Assembly (NCBI GenBank): GCA_963556255.1
Contig: OY744607.1
Coordinates: 47,647,437-47,711,436 of the forward strand
DNA from: Allolobophora icterica
Taxonomy: Eukaryota > Annelida > Clitellata > Crassiclitellata > Lumbricidae
Length of the DNA stretch: 64,000 nucleotides
Direction: 5' to 3'
Shown here: positions 46,795-58,149 of the stretch, in pieces
Layout: the number at the start of each line of letters is the position of its first letter
How positions within the stretch are numbered: the stretch's first letter is position 1
The notes under the pieces: model-generated
The model's database searches: none
Told to the model about the DNA's origin: nothing
The model's input: the letters and a program-made list of their open reading frames with translations, nothing else
Translations under genes and position numbers: made by a program

Positions 46795-47141
46795 CAGAGG
46801 TGCAAAAAAAGTTTTTTCAGGATGAAAAGTTGTTTTTTGTTGTTGCTGTGCTGTTGTTGTTGCTTTGTTGTTGTTGTTGTTTTGTTTTTGTTTTTTCGTT
46901 TATATGGTTTTTGTTATTTTGGTTGTTTTTAAGATTTTCGGATTTCGGATCATAAAAGTCATGAAAAATGGCATGAACAAGAGCTCCAACTCAGTTTTAT
47001 TCAGCTGCGATTTCCGAAAATCAAAAATCATTAAACCAATGTTATTAAAATAACTTCTACAAAAATAAGAAATTAATTTTTTTTGTGGTTTTCTTTTTGT
47101 TGCAGTTTAAAACCAAAATCCGAAAAAACTTTTCACCTCTG
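46795..47141. mobile_element. Short hAT-like element (347 bp), T-rich
   Basis: Termini CAGAGGTGCAAAA and TTTTCACCTCTG; flanks GTCTGGAC and GTCTGAAC (7 of 8). The related fragment at 7262-7380 is uninterrupted at GTCTGGACAATCGG. The interior is rich in TTGTTGTT. Confidence 0.88.
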
Positions 47142-47623
47142 GTCTGAACAGTCAGCAGAGGCTTCCGGTGTACCTCGGGAAAAATAATAACTGCCTCTGC
47201 TTTAGAGAAACCGATTGATTGGATGCAGTTCTGCCTCAGAGATAGGCCTATTCTACGACTTTAAATTTTAAGTTTTTTATAGGAGCCACAGTTAAAGTGT
47301 ATACTCATTTTTGCGGCAAAAGGCATAGCAATCCTGCTAATGTCTGTTATTTCCCGTAATATTAAAGACTTTAAACAGTGCAACGAAAGCATTCTCTCAT
47401 TGTATTTTCAGTTTTGTGCCGATATTAAGTGTGTTCCACATGACTTAGCGGGACTAATCCCTTCGGGGTATCCCATTATAACATCCACCACATAATATCT
47501 TGTTCATTCTATTTATTTGTTATATGAGATGTGTGTTCTAATAATAAAAAAAACAGGCTCTGCAACATTGCCGCGAGGATTCATTTTAATGCGAAACCTT
47601 CTAACACAAAGCGAGTTACGTAC

Positions 47624-47660
47624 CTGCTCCCAGAGCTCCCACAGCCGACTGAGAACGAGT
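47624..47660 (-). ncRNA. Leader exon of duplicated unit, copy B
   Basis: Minus strand TCTCAGTCGGCTGTGG, GAGCTCTGGGAGCAG, then the consensus donor GTACGTAAC. The start site is unmapped, so the upper end is approximate. Confidence 0.5.
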
Positions 47661-47674
47661 GAAGGTATGAGGGG

Positions 47675-47685
47675 CTTAATATAGG
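47675..47685 (-). promoter_or_regulatory. TATA-like box, unit B
   Basis: CCTATATTAAGCCCC on the minus strand, matching unit A. Confidence 0.5.
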
Positions 47686-48754
47686 GCGTAGACTGTGTAT
47701 CGTGACACAGATCACAAAGGATCTCAGACGCAATTAAGAATTTGGCCCATTTGGCACGCACGTGTAACAGGCGCATCTAGATCTACTATAAAAGTCTACC
47801 TTGTGCGTAAAGTGTCAAATATTGAATCGGCCCACTTAGTTATAGAATCAAGTAGGCCTACCAGTACACAAACACTTCTGCGTGCAAAGACGAAGTCGGG
47901 AAATTTTGTTTGGGAATCCGAAAGTTTTCTCTTTCCTAACAAAGAGCAGAACGTATGACGGCAGCAGACCTTGTAATCGTTAGCGTCGATACTATCGGGA
48001 AAAGATCATTCCACTGTAGCTTACCGTCAAACAATTTACAGACACTGAATGTCTCGGTATGAGACATAGTCTGATTTCTCTTTGGCCAATCAATGTATTT
48101 ATAATCGTAATTGTAACAGAACATAATTCTGTGTAATGTCTGTCAAGAATCTCTCAAAGCCTACATCTTCCATCCATATCTATCTGTCCAACTATAGCCT
48201 AGATGATAATCGGTTGGTTTGCTGGGTTCTACGCGTGTGCGTGGGACAGTCATCGGTGACTCTTCTGGTTTCCTGTGCATCGTTTTGCTTACTGATGAAA
48301 TTTCAAATTTCTCTTCTTAATTACATTAACATAATACAGGCAAGCGCAGAGAGCACCTCTAATAAGCTTTCTCTTTAACTGGCGCTACATAAATGTCTGA
48401 TTACAGTTACAATTACTCTGTCTCATACGGCTATCAGTCAGATGTGAAAATGGTTGTCTTTAAATTAGGGAAGTCTTTATTACACTCAAGAGATAAACAC
48501 AACAGAGGCAATGAAAATGTAAGAATAAACTGCGCGTGCCTCTAGTCTATTTGGGATTTAGCTATGTCCCCAGGTACTAAGAATAATAGTAGTTTCTGCT
48601 CATATCAGACATTACTTTTCAGGCAGAACGGCTACTGTAATGGTGGGTGTGGATCGTCCGCAGCTGGAGCAACAATAATTACTCTTATTGCCTACATGCG
48701 TGCCTCTGCAGAAAAGTAGGTCGACATGCGCAAATACAGCTTTTGCAATATGAA

Positions 48755-48860
48755 ATGTTAATGTACACGTTTATCGATAGCGACCATCTGGCGCCGACCA
48801 CGCTCATTTTTAAATGCATTGATGGGGTGAGATCCTTCACCACCACAGCCTTTTGGGAAG
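48755..48860 (-). repeat. Dispersed repeat Y, third copy
   Basis: TATCGATAGCGACCATCTGG and TTTTTAAATGCATTGATGGG followed by CCTTCACCACCAC. Confidence 0.6.
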
Positions 48861-49109
48861 TTCAGACGGCGAGGGAGAGGGTTGGTCTAGTCTGATCGTT
48901 AGCATAGCAATACCAGAACACGCCCTGCAGACCAATGAAAATGCCAATGGCGTGTAATGATAATCTGTCATGCGTGTAAATTCTTGTTTGGGTTGCATGA
49001 CGGGAGTATATTTTATGGACCAGAAGTCTACGCGTTAAGTGATGGCATAGCAATGCCATATAAGACGCTCCTGAAGAAAGGGCAATACCTTCAGCTGGTC
49101 CTTAGAGGT

Positions 49110-49375
49110 GCAGCCATGGGTGATAAGTGATAGCGACTTCAGTTCCCTTAGGTCCCGCATCTATGGTCGGTGGCCAAACATCTAACTCGTAGCCCGATCT
49201 TCCATGAACGGTGTCCGGTCAGCATGCTCATTACAGTTGAGCTGGCTAGGGGGAGCAAGTGGAGCTGAATTCTTGAGGTTTTAGACTAATTCTACCGTGG
49301 TGGGGGATTTGAACCCTGACCATTCGATTGACGATCCAGCACGTTAACCACTAGACTATCAGTTTCTGGGAGTTT
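49110..49375 (-). mobile_element. tRNA-derived SINE, family 2, minus strand
   Basis: On the minus strand: TAGTCTAGTGGTTAACGTGC (A-box), GGTTCAAATCCC (B-box), then the family body AACTGTAATGAGCATG and GGAAGATCGGGC, ending GAAGTCGCTATCACTTATC. Confidence 0.85.
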
Positions 49376-49569
49376 GCAATGCAGGTGTGGTTCACGACAG
49401 TTCCAGTATATATGTGTGTACTGAGTAGATTCGACGTGTAGAGGCAATATGCTTTAATTAAGTCAGTTAAAATAGCTTCCTTCTCACTTAGACTCCTAGT
49501 CTAGTTGATAGATTTTGAAGGGCATCCAACAATGCTTGGCTCTATTGAACGAAGACAAGAAAAGCGATG

Positions 49570-50200
49570 AGTTTTTAGTAATATTTATTCCAGCAGTTGT
49601 TGCAACTGAGCGGAAAACGCCAATCCCTTTCCAAGGACAGAACGACAGCCCACTTTCTGGCCATACAGCCGTATGCGATTCGGAGAAGTTTTGCGATTTC
49701 GAACCCCCGCCGAAACAGGGTCGGGTTTGTAAAGGCTTCGGGCATCAACCCTTCACACAAAATCAAAACAAACCCTAATATGTGTGCTTGTGTGTTTGTT
49801 TCATTGGTACGATTTTTGTTTGTTCGAGCCGTAAAACCCCGTCACGCACCCATCTATATTTATGAGCCAGTCGCCTGTGTGGTTGAAGATTTGTGCAGTT
49901 CGTGCAAGTGATCATTGTCCAATCTCTTAGAACTTTAGTCAATTAATTTGCGATGCTACTTTTAATTAATGAATTTTAATAAAGACATCCTGTTGATGAG
50001 AGTAGAAGTGATGGGTCTGTTTGAGGGAAGCACTGCGAATGTTTTATGAGGATTTTGTTCGTAGGGATGAGCGTTTGAGATCCAGTGCAGTCGGCTTATT
50101 CTTGTTGGGACGGGTTGACAGTCGTAACAAGAAGTCACCGGCGATGATCAGCAGCAACAAAAGCCTCATCTGCCTCCTCCATTGTCCATCTTCTTTAAAG
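49570..50200 (-). ncRNA. Terminal exon of duplicated unit, copy D
   Basis: Probable acceptor CTACGACATTCAG ends at 50201; AATAAA at complement 49584-49589. The first 160 nt match copies A and B almost throughout, and GGAAAACGCCAATCCCTTTC marks the 3' part in all three. It contains the small ORF entered separately. Its promoter and leader exon would be those at 52706-52768; a second exon was not found between. Confidence 0.5.
50044..50169 (-). CDS. Candidate 41-residue peptide with hydrophobic start
   Basis: In copy D only, the frame has an ATG (minus strand CAGATGAGG). The peptide opens MRLLLLLIIAG, a short signal-peptide-like run. It continues through a basic, Ser/Thr-rich tail with a KR pair (ALDLKRSSLRTKSS, stop TAA) that could be a processing site. 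In copies A and B the frame and most residues are kept, including synonymous changes in the Leu/Ile block, but the ATG is AGG. Against coding: nucleotide identity stays high beyond the stop, and the hydrophobic run is short. No family is recognised. If real it would encode a small secreted peptide. Confidence 0.3.
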   Translation of the reverse strand: MRLLLLLIIAGDFLLRLSTRPNKNKPTALDLKRSSLRTKSS

Positions 50201-50254
50201 CTGAATGTCGTAGAATATACGCACCTCTCAGATCAAATCCAATCTGTAATATAA

Positions 50255-51540
50255 ATTATTCGTCTGGCTTATTCCTTGTCTAGTTTATTGCAAAATAGAG
50301 TGCGCTATGAACAAGGTGACGATACTTATTCACCAGCAGATTTCTCAAATGGTAAAGTAGTACTTTCTAGGCTCTTTTCAGATTCGGGTTCGGACCCTTG
50401 CCGTTACGAGTCCTGTTGACCCATAGTTACGTTACTGCTTACATGGGGATTGTCAATGGGCTTTGCTATCGAACCCATATTCTTCGTCAACACTTTCCCA
50501 ATGTTGATCAACGTTGTACCAAAACGTGTGTGCTGGTTCGGGGAGTCGGCTTAGATCCTGGCAGCATGTCCATGGGCATTAGATGGGACCCATACAGGCT
50601 CTATATGGGTCCTATATATGAGAATATACGGGTTCCGGTTAGGCATGCTGGCAGAGGAAGGACTAGGAAGCCAGGAGCCTCACTGGAAACTATCCGATCG
50701 GGGTCTTAGGTGCCTTGTGGTTCCCCCCTTGTGACCCTAATCAATCTGTAGGGCCTACAGATTGATATTTTTGATATAGCTAAGTTACCGCAAGTACACA
50801 ATCAAAGTCGTTAAACCGAGATCCTTACCGTATGTTTAAGGCAAGTCCAGCCCAGCTAACCCTTCACCGTTCCTTCACATCTTCCTCCTTCTCCTCCTCC
50901 GAGGCAGAGATCGCGGCCAACAGTGCCACCTATCGTACGAATTAGATAAAAACAAGTAGACACAGAACTCTACAGAGTACTCAAACTGTTCAGCACTAAG
51001 CAAATCAAATGAACATTCTCCGCGCATCTCAGGTCGCCGACAGCCATGTTTCAGCACGTTACAGCAATTCGAAAGGCGCTATATAAATGCCAAGATAATA
51101 TCTTATAAGTGCTTTAATTAAACTATATGCATTTTATTTTAACTATTGATATTTCAATGCCATATAACCTGGTAATGCCATTTTTTGCATTGATGATTTG
51201 CATTCCAAGATTCCAAGATTCAGTCGAAGTTTCCTTGGAGTTTGTTTGGTGCTGATAGACCTTTTGACCCAATGTTTAGTACATTTAAGGCTTTACATTC
51301 CCCTTCAATCTGTACCAAGACGCTGGTACAGAACAGGAGTCGAATCGTTAGTTTAAGTTGGGTTTATAATTGCCAGAGTAGCATTGTTGCTTATTGAACG
51401 ATTTCTCAACCTCAGAACTATACTTCTGAATTGAACCTCTGTGACAAACGCGCATTTTAACCAGTAGCAGTTGCACCAATTGCCAATTTACCAGTTGTAG
51501 ATATTGTAGTTATGAAAGTACTGCTTGCTCTTTGATGAAC
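50255..51540. other. Intergenic, unassigned
   Basis: A 103-codon plus-strand frame at 50398-50709 matches nothing known to me. A short perfect palindrome AATCTGTAGGGCCTACAGATT-type lies at 50743-50763. In the gene model this is the intron of unit D. Confidence 0.4.
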
Positions 51541-51555
51541 TCGTTGTTATCAGTG

Positions 51556-51770
51556 AAGGGAGGGGAGGGGATAGAGTAATGGTAACACTCATGGGCTGGA
51601 GAGCATTAGAACGCGGTTCGATACCCGTAACCCATCTCTACAGCGGACGCCTTGCATGGCTGCCAAGCCGTGTGTTTAATTGAGATCTTGACTGTACTGT
51701 CATGTTTCAATGTAATCTTACTGCGTACTTGTCAGTTTCAATTAATGAAGAAGATTATTATTATTCATAT
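51556..51770 (+). mobile_element. tRNA-like SINE, family 3
   Basis: GGATAGAGTAATGGTAACAC (A-box) and GCGGTTCGATACCCG (B-box) about 40 bp apart, followed by a non-tRNA body and a (TTA)n tail near 51752-51765. Confidence 0.6.
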
Positions 51771-51863
51771 CGGTTAACATAATTTAGTCTTGCGTTGATT
51801 GCGCCTCTATGGCTAGTTTCTCTTGAAGACAGGATTTTGGTGAACATACGATAGGCCTATGAC

Positions 51864-52412
51864 CAGTGATGGGCAATAGTTAACTAAAAAGTTGCTAACT
51901 TTTAGTTTAACTAAAAAAATTTAGTTAAGGAAAAACTAAAAATAAATAGTTTAGTTAAAACCATAGTTTAACTAAAAAAATTAGTTGCTAACCAAAAAGT
52001 TTAACTAAAAAAATCAGCAATATGCAACTATTTTTCCACAATGAACATTGAACACTGTCAACAAAAAACATTTTAACACTGCATGGTTTTAGCATTAACA
52101 GCCTGTGTTTTCAAATTCATACACTACTTATAGTACGCCTGTAACTGTATACTAGAACAGTATACATTGCATAGTTTGAAGGTGAAATTGTCATTGACGC
52201 TCTGCATTATTACAGTTCACTTAACTTCTGCTATTGTGAAAATGTTAAATGTGTGTCATAATAAGTTGGAAAAAGTTGGAAAAAGTTTAACTACTTTTTT
52301 TAGTTTAGTTAACTAATTTTCAAAATCAGTTGCCAACTTTAGTTAAACTAATTTTTTTAGTTTGAAAATAGTTTTAGTTTAACTAAAAAAAATAGTTTAG
52401 TGCCCATCACTG
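51864..52412. mobile_element. Short hAT-like element (549 bp) with TTTAGTTAAACTAA repeats
   Basis: Ends CAGTGATGGGCAATAG and CTAAACTATT-type inverse finishing GTGCCCATCACTG; flanks CCTATGAC and GATATGAC (6 of 8). Both ends carry multiple TTTAGTTTAACTAAAAAA words in palindromic arrangement. Confidence 0.87.
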
Positions 52413-52429
52413 GATATGACTGGACAACC

Positions 52430-52640
52430 TCTCTGACTTGACGCAATTCTTGTGAAGATGCTAAATGCAAATGTGCACGTTTCTCTATAGCGACCGTATT
52501 ACCCACGCCCTTCTCATTTTTAAGTGAATTGATCGGGTGACATCCTTGACCACCGGCCCGGTGCATGCGCTTAGCATTTGAATATCGTCTTAGAATGTTC
52601 AAGTTTGACGACTTCGATTAGTCCTACGATTACGATTACA
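52430..52640. repeat. Interleaved L2-like 3' end and repeat Y copy
   Basis: GACTTGACGCAATTCTTGTG (L2-like 3' region), then CTATAGCGACCGTATTACCC and AAGTGAATTGATCGGGTGA (repeat Y), then CGCTTAGCATTTGAATATCG and a TACGATTACGATTACAG tail. Repeat Y is inserted within the L2-like tail. Confidence 0.6.
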
Positions 52641-52705
52641 GTTATAATGGAGCCACTTTCACTTTAATGAGACGTTAGAAGCGACTGGGTTTAAAAATTA
52701 CTTAC

Positions 52706-52745
52706 CTTTCAGTCGGGCGGTCACAGCCAGCGGAGACCGAACGAA
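52706..52745 (-). ncRNA. Leader exon of duplicated unit, copy D
   Basis: The minus strand CTTCGTTCGGTCTCCG and GGCTGTGACC aligns with CTTCACTCGTTCTCAG and GGCTGTGGGA of unit B and ends at the consensus donor CTGAAAG|GTAAGTAA. The start is approximate. Confidence 0.5.
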
Positions 52746-52760
52746 GACCTACAGTCGCGT

Positions 52761-52768
52761 TATATAGG
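52761..52768 (-). promoter_or_regulatory. TATA box, unit D
   Basis: CCTATATAACGCG on the minus strand, about 60 nt before the donor, in the same relative place as in units A and B. Confidence 0.5.
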
Positions 52769-53129
52769 CCAACGTCTTCTGAACGCCTAACAGACGTCAC
52801 GTGGCCCAACCGCGTCTTGAACGAAAGCAATCTATCCCATCATGCCCTGGTGTAATGACCTTGCTGTCTGGTCGACACAAATTGTACACAAGTTGTGCAT
52901 GTTTGTAATACTTTGTATGTACAATAGGCGCATGCAAAATAAGCCGAGGCAAAACTAGATATCGAGGTGTCTGGGCCCAGCATGTCCAACTAACTAAACA
53001 ACATCTGAAGATAGGATTTAGGACTTGTTTCCTTTCAGACGACAGATCAGGTAGGCCTGCAGGATGCTACTTACGTTTAAACCCATTGTGAAGGTACAAA
53101 ACAATACAATGCAATGCAACACAATACAA

Positions 53130-53470
53130 TGCGTAGGTCCTCGTCATAAATTCAGAAAAGGGAGGGTTTAACCTTTTCTGCGTTTGCCGTTGCTTTTCAA
53201 GATGTGCGAAGTGTTGCTGATACGATCGCAGGAATGTGAATGCAGTGTATAGATTGACTCACAGTCAACATGAACTCGTTCTTTTCAAAATTGCCAATGC
53301 ATGCCGTTCACGGTCTGTTGATCGACTTTTGAAAAACATTCCAGTGATTTATTGCTTCGGTCCTTTGCTTGAACATTCTTCTGTGACATTGTGTCGTCTG
53401 GACTTATGCCTTATGATAGTGGCGTTACAGAAGTCCTTACAATAGATAAGGACCGTGGCCTAAGTTACAT
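53130..53470. repeat. Duplicated segment, partner at 63280-63740
   Basis: CATAAATTCAGAAAAGG, CTTTTCTGCGTTTGCC, GATTGACTCACAGTC, CACGGTCTGTTGATCGAC and TTATTGCTTCGGTCCTTTG all recur in order at 63280-63740. ACAGAAGTCCTTAC with AAGGACCGTGGCC recurs at 63945-63985. The 69-codon frame here is not conserved, so it is probably a LINE 3' region. Confidence 0.75.
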
Positions 53471-53601
53471 AAAACAACGCTTCCTATTTGAATAGTTTTT
53501 AATTTATCATCAGCGAAAGAATAAAACAATTAGCAACTGAACAATTTCGAAATTTCAAGCGGATCTACACACATCAAAACAAATACTTAGTTTCATAATT
53601 C

Positions 53602-55562
53602 AGGACCAAGAACTGGTAATTTCTATTGGTTTCCGACATGAAAAGGCAACGTAAACACCACCTTTATACGCAACGCGGACAACGATAGATATGGATAATG
53701 CGACTCAAGAACTGGTAAGTTCAATTGCTTTCCGACATTAAAAGGCAACGTAAACCACCACCTTCATACGCAACGCGGACAACGATAGATATGGATAATG
53801 CAACTCAAGAACTGGTAAGTTCAATTGCTTTCCGACATTAAAAGGCAACGTAAACACCACCTTTATACACAACGCGGACAACGATAGATATGGATAATGC
53901 GACTCAAGAACTGGTAAGTTCAATTGCTTTCCGACATTAAAAGGCAACGTAAACCACCACCTTCATACGCAACGCGGACAACGATAGATATGGATAATGC
54001 AACTCAAGAACTGGTAAGTTCAATTGCTTTCCGACATTAAAAGGCAACGTAAGCACCACCTTTATACACAACGCGGACAACGATAGATATGGATAATGCG
54101 ACTCAAGAACTGGTAAGTTCAATTGCTTTCCGACATTAAAAGGCAACGTAAACACCACCTTTATACGCAACGCGGACAACGATAGATATGGATAATGCGA
54201 CTCAAGAACTGGTAAGTTCAATTGCTTTCCGACATTAAAAGGCAACGTAAACACCACCTTTATACGCAACGCGGACAACGATAGATATGGATAATGCAAC
54301 TCAAGAACTGGTTAGTTCAATTGATTTCCGACATTAAAAGGCAACGTAAACACCACCTTTATACACAACGCGGACAACGATAGATATGGATAATGCGACT
54401 CAAGAACTGGTAAGTTCAATTGATTTCCGACATTAAAAGGCAACGTAAACACCACCTTTATACGCAACGCGGACAACGATAGATATGGATAATGCAACTC
54501 AAGAACTGGTAAGTTCAATTGATTTCCGACATTAAAAGGCAACGTAAACACCACCTTTATACACAACGCGGACAACGATAGATATGGATAATGCGACTCA
54601 AGAACTGGTAAGTTCAATTGATTTCCGACATTAAAAGGCAACGTAAACACCACCTTTATACGCAACGCGGACAACGATAGATATGGATAATGCGACTCAA
54701 GAACTGGTAAGTTCAATTGCTTTCCGACATTAAAAGGCAACGTAAACACCACCTTTATACGCAACGCGGACAACGATAGATATGGATAATGCAACTCAAG
54801 AACTGGTAAGTTCAATTGATTTCCGACATTAAAAGGCAACGTAAACACCACCTTTATACACAACGCGGACAACGATAGATATGGATAATGCGACTCAAGA
54901 ACTGGTAAGTTCAATTGTTTTCCGACATTAAAAGGCAACGTAAACACCACCTTTATACGCAACGCGGACAACGATAGATATGGATAATGCAACTCAAGAA
55001 CTGGTAAGTTCAATTGATTTCCGACATTAAAAGGCAACGTAAACCACCACCTTTATACACAACGCGGACAACGATAGATATGGATAATGCGACTCAAGAA
55101 CTGGTAAGTTCAATTGATTTCCGACATTAAAAGGCAACGTAAACACCACCTTTATACACAACGCGGACAACGATAGATATGGATAATGCGACTCAAGAAC
55201 TGGTAAGTTCAATTGCTTTCCGACATTAAAAGGCAACGTAAACACCACCTTTATACGCAACGCGGACAACGATAGATATGGATAATGCAACTCAAGAACT
55301 GGTAAGTTCAATTGATTTCCGACATTAAAAGGCAACGTAAACACCACCTTTATACACAACGCGGACAACGATAGATATGGATAATGCGACTCAAGAACTG
55401 GTAAGTTCAATTGCTTTCCGACATTAAAAGGCAACGTAAACACCACCTTTATACGCAACGCGGACAACGATAGATATGGATAATGCGACTCAAGAACTGG
55501 TAAGTTCAATTGCTTTCCGACATTAAAAGGCAACGTAAACACCACCTTTATACGCAACGCGG
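53602..55562. repeat. 99 bp satellite array, about 19 monomers
   Basis: The monomer (minus strand) includes GCGTATAAAGGTGGTG, TTTTAATGTCGGAAAG and CCAGTTCTTGAGTCGC. Most units are 99 bp; units with an extra C (AAACCACCACC) are 100 bp. Two main types occur, ATGCGACTC and ATGCAACTC. The second type is nearly always followed by TTTATACAC instead of TTTATACGC. Types run mostly as g-a pairs and g-g-a triples, a 198/297 bp higher-order pattern. Every complete unit has CTGGTAAGTTC (plus strand), a splice-donor-like string, except one with GGTTAGTTC. The first unit (53602) is diverged. 99 being divisible by 3 explains the open reverse frames of up to 241 codons. Confidence 0.96.
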
Positions 55563-55727
55563 AGAGTGAGAGTTTCGGAAAGTAACAACGTCTTCTGTCG
55601 TGCCTAACTTTGAATTCATCTCGCAGGCACACGATTCTATGACATGAGGCGTTACCCATGCATAGGGATATGTATCATGCTTTGGACAGTTGCCAGAGCC
55701 CGCTCTATAGAAGCAGGAAGAGTTGAC
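55549..55727 (-). CDS. Candidate terminal exon, secreted Cys-rich protein (partial)
   Basis: On the minus strand an acceptor-like CCTGTATTCTCACAG precedes 55727. The exon reads VNSSCFYRAGSGNCPKHD, then WVTPHVIESCACEM and a tail ending SPRCV-stop, with five cysteines in about 59 residues and an NSS glycosylation-type sequon. CP, then P-x-V-I about 15 residues later, then C-x-C recalls the IL-17 cystine-knot core (P-x-V-I-x-x-A-x-C), but spacing is loose and this is only a suggestion. The last five codons and stop lie in the first satellite unit. No upstream exon or signal peptide was identified, although the frame continues to an ATG at 55787. It could also be chance. Confidence 0.3.
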
Positions 55728-55799
55728 CTGTGAGAATACAGGTAAACTACAAAACTGGCAACAGTTAACAGATTTTCCGATCAGCATGAATATCGGTCT

Positions 55800-57274
55800 T
55801 TTTTTTGACCAATTTTATACATATCTTACGTACAGAGTATAATATTTGCCAGTGTATTACATCTGTAAAAGGTGAACATAAAATCATCTGAACTGGCTAG
55901 AAACAGAACGTTTGCAATTAGACAAAAACTGATAAGTTCAAGTTAACAGACGAGCGTAGGACTATGCAAGCCAACACATCCTTGAATATGAGTACAATCT
56001 TAAAGGTCGACACAAGATGTCTTTGCCTCGCCTATTGAGAACAACAGTCGTAACAAGACCAAAACGGTTATAGGTCAACAATAGATTGTGTTATACCCAC
56101 TAAAATCAGAACGACACGTGTAATCAGACCTACAAATCAGTAAACTCCAGTAAACCAACGAATGTCAACTCAGAATCTCGTAAAAAAGTCAACTGAAAAT
56201 CTCAAAATGGTCAAAACAAACGAACGTCGAGCAAACCAACACAACACACAAACAAACACGGTAAACTTTTGAGGTTACACGCATAAAGACATTAGTAATC
56301 AAACCAGAAAACTAATAAGTTCAACTTGATTGCGACAAAATCGTATTTGTATTCTAAACGCAGAACGACACTTGTAATCAGATCAAAAACTGTAGTAAGT
56401 AAAAAATGCATTGTGACGTCAGAGATCAGCACAAAATCATCTTTGCATAAAACACGCATAACGACATTACTTTAATCAAACCAAAAAACTAGTAAGTTGA
56501 ATTTGATTGTGACAAATTGCCTTTATATACGCAACGCAACGAAGAGTACGAACTATTAATAACTATTCCGCTTCGCTTTTCGTAATGTTAATCTCGTTCC
56601 CGTTCTCGACTTAAACCACAGCAATTAGTGTATGTAGAGATTGTGACTATGAGTCTATGCGAATTGAGCCAAATTTCCTCCAAGCCGTTCTTCAGAAAGT
56701 CCAGACTTTTCTTGACTGGGCGCCAATACTCAGACCCTGGACTACGCACCAAAAAAACGACTCACAAGCGCAAATTGCGTTGCGACCATTAAGACTTTCA
56801 ACAGTTGCAACTACTATAGTCTAGTAACTGTTGAAGTTCTGTAGTGGTTGGAGGATTTGGCCAACTTAACACACCCCCCTATGCACGTACAATGTACATG
56901 CATATGTCTTCCATTAGCAGTCTACAAGGAATGATCCGGTATTCAGACTTGGTCCTGGTTCTGTGTCATGCGAAATCAAGTTGTCTCCAGATCGTGACTT
57001 GATCACCTGATGAAGGTTTCTAGCAAATCCACAGCACCAACATTTTGAATAGACCAGCAGAAACAATAACTTGTTCAGTTAAAATAACACAGTAGAATTC
57101 TTTAACGCAAATGAATCTACAACGCATTTAGTTTTAGGCCTATAGAATTTTTTTTTATAAACATCGAGAGTTTCAGGGATATCACTATTTTCCTGATAAA
57201 GGCATCGAAATAGATTAAAGAATATTAGTTAGAATTCATATCCTACTTATAATACTCTTATAGTCAATCATTAA
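55800..57274. other. Region with decayed satellite-like units
   Basis: About 55915-56560 holds loose copies of the satellite words: AAAAACTGATAAGTTCAA, AAACTAATAAGTTCAACTTG, AAAACTAGTAAGTTGAA and CTTTATATACGCAACGCAAC. They suggest an older, diverged part of the same array. Past 56560 nothing is recognised. Confidence 0.5.
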
Positions 57275-57282
57275 GTAGGTCT

Positions 57283-58108
57283 CAGTGGCGTGCAGAGGGT
57301 GGTGCCGAGGGTGCGACGGCCCCGGGCATCCAGCCGTGGCGGGGCATCCAACGGTTGGCGTTGGCCCAGTCACATCTCTTGCGCTTGTATTGACGGACTA
57401 ATTTCGTTTCTTACGAATCGTATGCCGTAGTTTAAGTACTAATAATAGTATCTAATGCATTGCGAACCCTTTTAGCTTGTTATGAAATCAGCGGTTGACA
57501 ACGGCAGTGTTATGATTGTATTATCGTTCATATGTTTAATTAGGTTAGCGTCGTCTGTTAGAATTTTTTCGGCAAGACGCAACACTCGCGGAAACAGTAA
57601 GTAATTTTATTGTCTATTTTGTAAGGATTTAATCAAACATTTGCAGACAACCATTAATATCAGCCCACGTTGGCTTGTCGGGCATACGCGTACTATTCGT
57701 CTTTACTTTAGATAAATCTTGTGTTCTTGCAACTATTTCGTTGCAAGTTACTAATAACCGGCCGCCAATAAATCGCCATTCAAATATTTATGTTTACAAT
57801 ACATCGCGAAGTAAGACATGAGTGCGCAAGTTTTTATGTCATGTTTTCCATACAGGCTATACTATGATTAGTAATAGTAGCCTAACTTCCTAAGCATAAA
57901 ATACAAAGTCTACAATTCGGTTTCCGATCGTCAAAATAGGCTAAAAGTACCATACGGCAATGTGCAAATCTAAAAAATTTCCTGGGGAAAGGGAGAGGGG
58001 GCAGCACAGTGCAGTGGGAGGGAGGGGAATGAATTAGGGAAAGAACAATTTAGGGGCATCCAATGAAGGGGTTGGCCCCGGGCATCAAAGACCCTCTGCA
58101 CGCCACTG
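57283..58108. mobile_element. hAT-like element, 826 bp
   Basis: Perfect 8 bp duplication GTAGGTCT (57275-57282 and 58109-58116) and perfect 18 bp termini CAGTGGCGTGCAGAGGGT and ACCCTCTGCACGCCACTG. CCCCGGGCATCCA-type motifs occur near both ends. No transposase frame is seen. Confidence 0.95.
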
Positions 58109-58149
58109 GTAGGTCTACACTCCGTTCATTAGTTAATCTCTCGCCCGTG

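Larger units (their letters stand above)
41000..48740. repeat. Segmental duplication, copy B
   Basis: Paralogue of copy A (see there for paired intervals). It has its own insertions: a 2.37 kb hAT at 42306, a 347 bp hAT at 46795. It lacks copy A's SINE, LINE tail, 350 bp hAT and expanded microsatellites. The left limit is approximate: 41270-41340 is clearly matched, and weaker GTGAGAGTG-type similarity extends to about 40930. Confidence 0.85.

Noticed and set aside
53602..55562. CRISPR-like array
   Set aside because: Repeats are contiguous with no unique spacers, and the context is eukaryotic.
53738..55659. Minus-strand frames of up to 241 codons repeating a 33-residue unit
   Set aside because: The 99 bp monomer length keeps frame automatically; 100 bp units break the frame and no splice or start evidence supports a protein.
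55549..55727. Firm assignment of the Cys-rich exon to IL-17
   Set aside because: Only a P-x-V-I and C-x-C resemblance is visible, spacing is imperfect and no upstream exon was found; kept as an open possibility only.
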